This document shows, piece after piece, positions 56,912-64,000 of a stretch of DNA of 64,000 bases. Every line of letters begins with the position of its first letter. Position 1 is the stretch's first letter. The notes under the pieces are model-generated. The model did no database searches, was not told the DNA's origin, and saw only the letters and a list, made by a program, of their open reading frames with translations. Where the stretch lies: positions 2,170,001 through 2,234,000 of the forward strand of contig OZ218951.1 in NCBI GenBank assembly GCA_965112735.1. The letters run 5' to 3'. This stretch comes from Phaeosaccion multiseriatum. Its lineage: Eukaryota; Ochrophyta, other classes. A program made the translations under genes and the position numbers.

Positions 56912-58217
56912 TCAAGCATAAATTGTTAAATCTCCCGTGCCCTCTGCCCCTACGCTGACAATGCACGGAGCTCTCCCACGGAGTTCCCACCAAACAGCTT
57001 GACCAAAGCTTGCACGCCTTGAAGAAGGACATCGCTCAGTGCGGCAGTCGGCTCCTCTGCAGAGAAAAGAACGACTACGATACGGAGGTGGAGTAAGCAA
57101 AAAGAAGAGCGGAAAACGCCGAGCTGGAACTTACGTAGAGGGCGCAGGTGTGGGTGATGCTTGGCTGATGTCGATGTAAATGAAGACCGAAGTTGATAGA
57201 AGCCATAGAAGCCCGGTCCGCGGTGTGAAGCGCAGGGCCGAGAAGAGAGGAGAAGCGGAGAGAAGAGAGTAGAGTGAGGAGAAGAAGACTCCGCTTGAGC
57301 ATGCAGTTCACTTGGGGGCTTACAGTTTGCGGTCGCGGCGGTCGCGATCATCCCCGAAGTCATCTTCATCGCCATCATCCCCGAACTCATCTTCTTCGTC
57401 TCCGTCCCTGACACGAGGCGACGATGGTGTGCAGATGGCGCGCGATGGAGATGGACAGGAGAGGGAAGAAGCGCGAGGGTAGGGGCGGAGAGGAAGATGT
57501 CAAGAAGCAGGCAACTGTAAAGCCGGGAGAGGAGGGGACGGAGAGAGAAACCCAGGGAGGGACGCAAAGAGGGCGCGAGGGGGAAACTTACTCCTGCAGC
57601 TTGCGGGCGCGGCGGTTGCCAGAGGGCGCAGGTGTGGGCGATGCTTGGCTGTTGTCGATATAAGTGAAGACCGAAGTTGATAGAAGCCCGGTCCGCGGTG
57701 TGACCCGCAGGGCCGAGAAGAGAGGAGCAGTGGAGAGAAGAGAGTAGAGTGAGGAGAAGAAGACTCCGCTTGAGCATGCAAGTTCACTTGGGGGCTTACA
57801 GTTTGCGGGCGCGGCGGTCGCGATCATCCCCGAAGTCATCTTCATCGTTTCCGTCGCTATTGTTGGCGCAGTCCGTGAGGTCGATGGAGAAGAAACGTCA
57901 CAGGAGAGGACGAAGCGCGAGCCCGGGGGAGTGGAGGCGGTGGAGGCGGATGTCAAGAGAGGAGGAGGGGGGGAGAAGCGCACGGAGGCGGGCAATGAGT
58001 CGGGGGGTTGCGAGGCAGAGGAGGGACAGCGGGCTCAAACGCAGGTGTGTTCGAATGAGGCGACAAGAGCGGGGCAAGAGATCTTCCCCCCTTTTGATGC
58101 TCATAGAACTTACTCCTGCAGTTCGCGGGCCTCGGAGAAGGTGTCAGGGACTCGGGCGGCGCTGGAGAGCACTGCGACAAGGAGCAGGGTGAAGAGAGTG
58201 AAGAGAGAGAGGTTCAT
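56912..58217 (-). CDS. Secreted mini-protein with alternating acidic and basic RXL exons
   Basis: Exons on minus: 58217-58114, 57856-57800, 57648-57592, 57407-57324, 57164-57135, then probably 57056-56912; every intron is phase 2 and the joined frame stays open (about 158 residues). Exon 1 has the same 104-nt length as the Trp/Gly genes and a related signal peptide (LLLVAVLSSAARVPDTF). Payload exons alternate: an acidic type ending in a basic tail (EDDFGDDRDRRARKL) and a Pro/Ser type (QASPTPAPSGNRRARKLQE); the pair then repeats with a longer acidic exon and a shortened second exon. Three exons end in R-x-R-K-L or R-R-D-R-K-L, and exon 1 ends in Arg-Glu-Leu-Gln. The last exon is uncertain: a second frame there (ALSDVLLQGVQALVKLFGG) looks more protein-like but needs another phase. 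Confidence 0.62.
57130..57860 (-). repeat. Tandem duplication (offset 477 bp) of an exon pair in the acidic/basic peptide gene
   Basis: The segment around 57135-57330 recurs around 57612-57805, including the Pro/Ser exon, the intron carrying the AAGAAGACTCCGCTTGAGC motif and the end of the acidic exon. The offset is 477 bp. The copies differ in exon length and by point changes. Confidence 0.85.
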
Positions 58218-58673
58218 GGTGGGCTTGCGTGGGTTGGGTCCTGCGAGATAGCTCCTGTGTTGTTGTGTTGTGTGACACGGGCAACGATCTTGGAGCCCTT
58301 TTGGATGATAGTATTCTCGATTGCAAAGGCCGTCCTGCAAAGACCCAAATTTGATGAGCGGGATGGACGCAGAGGCGGGTGGGGTCTTTGCGGCATGTAC
58401 CAGGCTGTGCAGACTGCGAGTGGGCCACTTGTGCCGTCCGCACATCTGCACAGAGGGGGGATAGCGCCCCTTCTTTTACGCGGAGGAGCCTTCGCCCCGT
58501 GCCAAGGTGCTGGCGCTGGAGGACATGAGGCGGAAGGTCCTGGCTGGCCATTGTGGGGGAAGGGCATCTTCGTCGCTGGTGTCAGCAAGGACTGGAAGAG
58601 GCTGTGCAGCGCCGCTTATCCCCGGTTGGAGACCTCTCTTCTATTCGGATCTACGGCGGGCGCGCGTCAGTTT

Positions 58674-59345
58674 TTTCCACGCTACAGCCTTGTGGGGAGA
58701 TGTGAGCATCTGCGAGGCCAAGGCCAAGGCCAAGGCCAAGGCCAAGGCCCTCCATCGCCACGGCTGCGCATGGTGCGAGAAAGTGTGCCAAGGCGCTGCC
58801 GAGAATGCCAAGCACGGCACGAGTATTCTCAAGTGGCTCCGCTCGGAAAGCCCTAACAAGAGACCATGCCCCTGGAACGAGTATACTTGCACTCAAGCCG
58901 CATTGAGAGGGGACGTGGACATGGTCACGTGGCTGTTGTCGGGTGAGGCATTTACTCCATTGGACTGCGGTGTGTGGAGCGAGGCTGCGCACAAGGGATG
59001 TATCAATGTGCTGGAGATGCTTCTGAATCACCGCAGAGTCAGGCCTGAGCTTGAGGCGGCAGCGGGTGGTAACGAGTGGCGATGGGGGGCTACCTGGGCT
59101 GCAGGGGAGGGCACTTGGAGGTGCTGTGCAAGAGGGACCTTACTGTTTGTTTCTTTGCTGTCAAGTACGGCGAAAGCCTACCAATACTGCATTGGCTGCC
59201 GAGCGCCATGTGTCCATGGAACCAGGGTTCATTTCCGGAGGTGCTGCTCAACACGGGTAGGTGGAGGGCGGGGAGGAACGACGCCTTTGAGGACATGAAG
59301 CGGTGGGCGCACGCCAATGGCCTCCCCTGCAACTGCGAGAACTGA
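58674..59345 (+). pseudogene. CPW-class ankyrin-type gene with a frameshift
   Basis: Homologous to the intact gene at 45757-46506: ATALWGDVSICEA, ILKWLRSESPNKRPCPW, MVTWLLSGE, LLNHRRVRPELE and the Cys-rich tail LPCNCEN. The frame moves between about 59085 and 59115, from one ending EWRWGATWAAGEG to one continuing HLEVLCKRDL. A short AAGGCC repeat (58720-58745) replaces part of the first unit. An upstream frame reaches 58507 but lacks similarity. Its 5' end is 457 bp from the start of the divergent acidic/basic peptide gene. Confidence 0.72.
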
Positions 59346-60917
59346 GGACTGAGGGCCGCCGGTGCATGTGGGATGATCACGGATGGGAGTGGTAGGCGAA
59401 GGGGTCGCGATATAGTTGGCCGGGTTAGGCCTGTGACGAGCATAGCGCCCACCGAAGGAAGGCACTGGTACCTATCGCTCGCCAGGGCAATGGAAGATTT
59501 TGCTCACTGGCGAAAGGGGTCCTCTCGTGCGGCGCCATGAATGGGGGAGTGTAGGCAAGAGGCAGCGGGGGACGGGAGAGAGAGAGGGAGGGAGAGGGAG
59601 CGAGGAAGGGAGCGAGGCAGGAGGCGAGAGGGAGGGAGGGAGGAGGGGAAGGGAGCCGAGCGACAGGAGGGCAACTACGAGGGATGGGGGGCCACTCTTC
59701 ACCCGCAGCTTCATGTCCAAGCTTCGAATGCTTCATCGGAAAAGCGGCGCATCGCAGTGTCGATCATCCGAAGCACTCACAGGGTCCTGCTATCCGCGCA
59801 CCAGGTTACGTCGCGGGCTTGGCTCTTTGATGCTTCCACGACAGTCACATCAGAACAGGGCTAGGGTTAGGGTTAGTGTAAGGAACTGGGCTCATGGCGC
59901 TTCTGCACAGTACGTGCTTCGTACGTGAGAAAATGATTCGGAAGGCGGTCAACGATGGAACTGCTGCAGCCCTTTGCGGTATCGTAATACATCGTCGTCA
60001 CCAGGCCCCTGCACTCGGCCTTCTGCCTACGGTCTTCCCGGGCGCTCTGCCTGCTGTCTTCGTATGCCTGACTCAGGGCCTTGCCCTCCTGCGGGCTGCC
60101 TCTCCGCAAGGTCCTTCCGGCTGACCCGCGCACTCCCGAGCTCCGCGAGACTGCTCGTTCGCGAGAAGGTGTGGTGTTTATGCCATAGGATGCTGACACT
60201 CGGTCCAGTATAAGAAGAACTTCTTCGTGTCGTGATCACAGATTCTCACCAAGCCTTGGGCCGGTGTTTCCGTGCCCTGAGTCCTCCCCTGTAGCCCCCT
60301 CCTCAGAGCGCAACACGCTACACGGGCGGCCCTGTGGTAGGCAGCAATACGTACTCCTGTGAGAGAGGCACCACACTTAGGTCCCAAAGGTGAGAACCAC
60401 ATGGAATGGGTGGCTCAGCTTCTTGACGCGCTGTAGAGGGCCCGAACAGCTCGCCCGCTTCGTGTTCACGTAAGTCATTGTAGCTATGCCGCGGAGCAGC
60501 GCGGAGGCAGTCGGAGGGGAGACAGTCAGCAGAGCAGGCCCAAGGCGCGAGAACAGCATCAGGGCTGCACGCGATCCTCTTTGCAGAGCAGTGTGCCGTC
60601 GTAGCTTCTTCCTCCGCCATGCTCCCAGCCTGTGCGTCATCGCCACCAGCACGCGTGGGGCCCAGCGCTTCCTACCCAGTGTGCTAAGGAACCTCGTCCG
60701 CTGCCTTCCCGCCTGACCACCTGCCCCGGACAACCCTCTGGCCATACCCATACACCTGCAAATCTTGGCACGGGTTGTCACGATCACTTATCAAGGGGGG
60801 TGGTCCAAAAAAAGGGCTCCAGGAGGGGTGCATTTTTTTTTGTTTTTCTCTGCCTTGCTCACAACCACAGTTGCCTCAGGCCTCGCTACTGCCCCGCAAG
60901 ACTACCAGCAAAGCACC
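59346..60917. other. 1.6 kb without a recognised gene
   Basis: GGGA-rich sequence at 59575-59660, two telomere-type TTAGGG units at about 59862-59876, and short frames on both strands with no similarity that I recognise. From about 60787 the sequence matches the promoter region of peptide copy A (48338 onward). Confidence 0.4.
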
Positions 60918-61641
60918 ATGACTCGCGTCATCCTCACTCTCTTCGCCCTGCTCTTCGTGGCAGTGCTCTCCGGCGCCGCCGAAGTCCCCGACACCATCAA
61001 GGACAAGCCGGCCCGCAAGCTGTAAGTTCAAGCATCGGATCTTGCCTGCTTGTGCCCGTGCACGTCCTCTACACTCGCTCCGCTCTCCTCTTCTCGGCTC
61101 TCGCACACCTCTTCTCTGCCTCACGCTCCGCTCGACATATGTTGTACGCTCGCTTTTGCCCCTGCCGCCTCCGTTCCGCCCTTCGTCCCTCCCCCGTCGC
61201 TCTTCACCTTCACTCCGGGCGCCGCTCCGCTACAGGAGCTACGGCTCTCGAGGCGAAGGCCACCAGAGGGGACGCAAACTGTAAGTGACGTCGTCTCCCT
61301 ACATCGCTCACACCTGCTTACTGTCTGTCTCTCACCGTCTTTCCCTTTCCACTCCGCGCTCCTCCTCATCTACTCGGATCCAATTGACTCCCCGCCGGCA
61401 TCGACCCGGATCGTGTGCGCCCCCCCCCGCTCAACTTCTTGGGCATCCTTTACCCCTGGCGATAACAGCTACCACTGGGGCGGATGGGGCGGATGGGGAT
61501 GGGGCAAGTGGGGCAAGTGGGGCAAGTGGGGCAAGTGGGGAGGGTGAGTGCTGGTGGTGCAAGTGGGGACTGGTATATATGCGTGTCCGTCTCACGTCTG
61601 TCCTCCTCCCTTCGCCTCCTCCTTCGCGCTGCAGCTGGTGA
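60918..61641 (+). CDS. Secreted Trp/Gly/Lys-rich mini-protein with RXL-bounded exons (copy B)
   Basis: Exons 60918-61021, 61236-61280, 61469-61543 and 61635-61641; phase-2 introns; 76 residues. Exon 1 (signal peptide LTLFALLFVAVLSG and PARKL end) and exon 2 (SYGSRGEGHQRGRKL) are almost the same as copy A. Exon 3 differs: after YHWGGWGGWGW it has four Gly-Lys-Trp triplets encoded by a 9-bp repeat, so the payload is more basic and has a Lys and Trp every three residues. Exon 4 adds Gly-Trp-stop. Signal peptide, small size, no Cys and dibasic/RXL boundaries point to a secreted, processed precursor. No known family recognised. Confidence 0.78.
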
Positions 61642-62698
61642 GCGATGTCCATCTTCCGGATGGGTCTATCTCCGCCCCCGCCCATCGTTCGCGTTCGCGC
61701 GCTGCTCTGATGGCAAGCACCTTCACCACCAGCAGGTGCTCGGTGCTCCGGAGCTTTCGACAACAAGCTTCGTGTGACCATAGGCAGAGAGAAAGGATCC
61801 TTATTTATTTATTTATTTGATATAATAATTGCATCCGCAGCTTTCGACAACAACAAGCTTCGTGTGACCATAGGTAGAGAGAAAGGATCCTTATTTATTA
61901 TATATAATAATTTGCATTAATATTCAGTCACGCAACTTAAGATCCTTCTCAGAGCGATGTCTCGGCCCCGACATGTGTGCTCCTTGAGTGCTTCCTCTCC
62001 CTTGTAAGGCGACTCGCACGCGGAGAGCATTCTCACTCCAAGCCAGAACAAACTGCTGATCCAAATCTATGAGGCAAGATCCCATGCCTTGGATCGCAGG
62101 AGGGGGGGAGTTCCGTTGCTTGGGGCGAGGGGGCAGCGGCAGCAAGGCTGTGTTGAGTGCGGACAGACGCGACCGCGCAGCTGCTGCCTAGATGAGCGGT
62201 GCCTGCCTTTTGCCTCCACACGAGCACGACCCCCGCCTAGGACCTGGCGTTCACCTTTTATCATTGTGTGTTTATCAAGGCAGTACCCTTCTAAGCTACG
62301 ACTACGACTACATGCGGGCACAGCAAGCCCTCGGCCTCGGTCCATCGGGATTACACTCTCCCCCCTTCAAACGAATTGACCTTCCCTCTCCCCCACCCCC
62401 TCAAGCCATACACTTCACCCATTGATCCCGTAAGCTACACACGTGACTCCCCTCCCCCCCCGACCCCCTACCTCCTGTGCTCCGCTCCTCTCTGCGACAG
62501 AGGATCGCAATCACTTCACCGCTGTTACACCAAGCCAGTGTGCCGTGGGCAGTCTCTCTCGCGCATCACATCCTGATGTACAGGCTCACTCGCATGGGCG
62601 GCATGACTGGTGCAACTGAGCAGCTGGAGCGGTACTCTTTCGTTGCCAAAGTCGTCGCTGCCCTACCAGCCCCCACCCCGCACATCCCTCCTGCTCGT
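61642..62698. other. Convergent 3' region of the second cassette
   Basis: 3' untranslated part of peptide copy B, with a local tandem copy of its end (about 61755-61820 and 61826-61895), then sequence nearly identical to 49950-50555. No independent gene. Confidence 0.45.
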
Positions 62699-64000
62699 TC
62701 AGCCCATCTCCTCCGCCATGCTCTCCCACGTCTCGCTCTGCACCCCCCCGGGCCTCTCCAGCGGCAGGATTCCGCTCTCCTTGCCGAAGGTCTTATCCGT
62801 CCTTCGCATGAGGTCCAGCGCGGTTTGGGACCGGAAGAAGGCTGCTGCTGCCTCCATAAGTCGCTGCTCGATGCCGAGGCCGAACTGACACCGCCGTGCC
62901 CCAGCCAACGCCTTGTCCACCGAAGCACCGGCCGAGAGGAGCTGCCGCACAATGCTGTGCTGATCACTGCAGATAGCGGCAACCAGCGGGGAAGGGACGT
63001 TTACTCTTGAGGCATCCACGGGGGATCCCACAGAGATGAGACGAGCGACGACGGCCTCGTGCCCATTCAGCGCGGCAAGTTCGAGGGGTGTTGCGCCATT
63101 GTTGGCCCCTTTGTCCACCTGTGCTCCCGCACAGAGAAGCTTCTCCACCACGGCGTCGTGTCCATCTTGAGAGGCGATATGAAGAGCAGTGAAACCTTCG
63201 GGGTCAGCCTTGTCGATGGGGGGTCCCGCAGAGATCAGACGAGCGACGACGGCCTCGTGCCCATTCTGCGCGGCAAGGATGAGGGGTGAATTGCCGGTGG
63301 TGGTCCATTTGTCTACCTGTGCTCCCGCACAGAGAAGCTTCTCCACCACGGCGTCGTGTCCATATTGAGAGGCAAGGTGAAGAGCAGTGAAACCTTCGTG
63401 GTCAGCCTTGTCGATGATGGCGTGAGCCCTGATGAGCTGCTGTACAATTCCCGCACGCCCATAGGTCGATGCCTGCAGAAGCGGAGTAGCCCCGAGATTA
63501 TCTGCGTGGTTCACATCCGCTTGGGCTGAGATGAGGAGCCTTACAACAGAGCCATGCCCGTTGTGAGCGGCCATCCAAATCGGAGAAAACCCCTGCTTCT
63601 CCGCCAAGTCGACACTAGCGCGCGCCGAAAGCAGCCGCTGCACTATCGTGGAGTGCCCTCTACCTGAGGCTGCCATCAAGGGAGTAACTCCTGCGTCATT
63701 CGCTTCGTCGAAAGGGGCTCCAATGACCAACAGCCGCCTCACCACCTGATCGTGTCCGTTGCCGGCAGCGCATATCAACGCCGTGTCTCCAAAGGGCCCG
63801 CCTCTGGTTCTGAAGGAGGCCCCTTCCCGCAACAGAAGGTCCACGACATCCAGTCGACCGTATCTTGAAGCGCAGAGTGCAGACGAATAGCCCTCTTCAT
63901 CGATAGGCTGATCCAAACTCGCTTTGCCGTGCTTGGCGATGAGCTTCCCAATCAGCGCTCTCACAGTGAGGAAGCTATCTCCCCTTGCCAGAGCCTGTCC
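62699..64000 (-). CDS. Ankyrin-repeat protein (copy B), 5' end outside window
   Basis: Frame open from the window edge to a stop at 62699; about 433 residues present. It matches the 50.6-kb gene through the N-terminal part (GDSFLTVRALIG..), about ten ankyrin repeats and the tail FFRSQTALDLMRRTDKTFGKE. It lacks about three of the tandem VVEKLL/VVARLI repeats found in copy A. By comparison with copy A the missing first exon would lie a few hundred bases beyond the window. The frame is intact, so it may be functional. Confidence 0.82.
   Translation of the reverse strand, partial: GQALARGDSFLTVRALIGKLIAKHGKASLDQPIDEEGYSSALCASRYGRLDVVDLLLREGASFRTRGGPFGDTALICAAGNGHDQVVRRLLVIGAPFDEANDAGVTPLMAASGRGHSTIVQRLLSARASVDLAEKQGFSPIWMAAHNGHGSVVRLLISAQADVNHADNLGATPLLQASTYGRAGIVQQLIRAHAIIDKADHEGFTALHLASQYGHDAVVEKLLCAGAQVDKWTTTGNSPLILAAQNGHEAVVARLISAGPPIDKADPEGFTALHIASQDGHDAVVEKLLCAGAQVDKGANNGATPLELAALNGHEAVVARLISVGSPVDASRVNVPSPLVAAICSDQHSIVRQLLSAGASVDKALAGARRCQFGLGIEQRLMEAAAAFFRSQTALDLMRRTDKTFGKESGILPLERPGGVQSETWESMAEEMG

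Larger units (their letters stand above)
60787..64000. repeat. Segmental duplication, copy 2 (peptide gene + ankyrin gene cassette)
   Basis: Second copy of the 48338-52190 block, cut by the window end. The similar promoter, peptide gene, 3' region and ankyrin gene are in the same order and orientation. Confidence 0.9.

Noticed and set aside
48338-64000. Transposon origin of the peptide/ankyrin cassettes
   Set aside because: No transposase, terminal inverted repeats or target-site duplication was seen. The blocks look like plain segmental duplication.

Overview
The window is nuclear DNA of an intron-rich, GC-rich eukaryote that carries a very heavy load of microsatellites. Five large genes were rebuilt by following GT-AG exons with compatible phases. 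The gene content fits a flagellated alga, and a stramenopile or a similar lineage is my best guess. The hints are a dynein-tail/HU-CCDC81 protein, a thylakoid- or IMP-type signal peptidase, a DUF2993 protein with a possible bipartite plastid leader, and ankyrin families common in stramenopiles and haptophytes. The organism assignment is an inference. No virus, CRISPR array, rRNA or tRNA was recognised.

Layout, 1-45 kb (conserved part). A TPR-repeat methyltransferase lies on minus (7817 to beyond position 1). It is head-to-head with a DUF2993-like lipid-binding protein on plus (8435-10954). That gene converges on a single-exon S26 signal peptidase on minus (12422-13597). The peptidase is head-to-head with a 21.6-kb gene on plus (13917-35526). 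This large gene encodes CCDC81-type HU domains fused to a dynein heavy-chain tail and partial linker, with no AAA motor. It is followed by a complete 15-exon OSCA/TMEM63-type channel gene (35788-45228), which holds a perfect 613-bp exon duplication. The introns are filled with tandem repeats, many of which start exactly at the 5' splice site.

Layout, 45-64 kb (fast-evolving part). Short genes alternate here: ankyrin-type genes (45.8, 50.6-52.4, 52.8-54.3 pseudogene, 58.7-59.3 pseudogene, 62.7-64 kb) and tiny secreted-peptide genes (48.5, 56.9-58.2 and 60.9 kb, plus an inverted relic at 48 kb). A peptide-plus-ankyrin cassette is present twice (about 48.3-52.2 and 60.8-64 kb). The peptide genes share a 104-nt signal-peptide exon, only phase-2 introns, and exons that mostly end in Arg-Lys-Leu. 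Their payloads are either Trp/Gly/Lys-rich or alternately acidic and basic. I recognise no named family for them, and they are the best candidate here for an undescribed system. Their general design (signal peptide, RXL-type cleavage motif, charged or aromatic repeat payload) resembles the organic-matrix proteins of silicifying algae, or secreted antimicrobial peptides. Both ideas are inference only.
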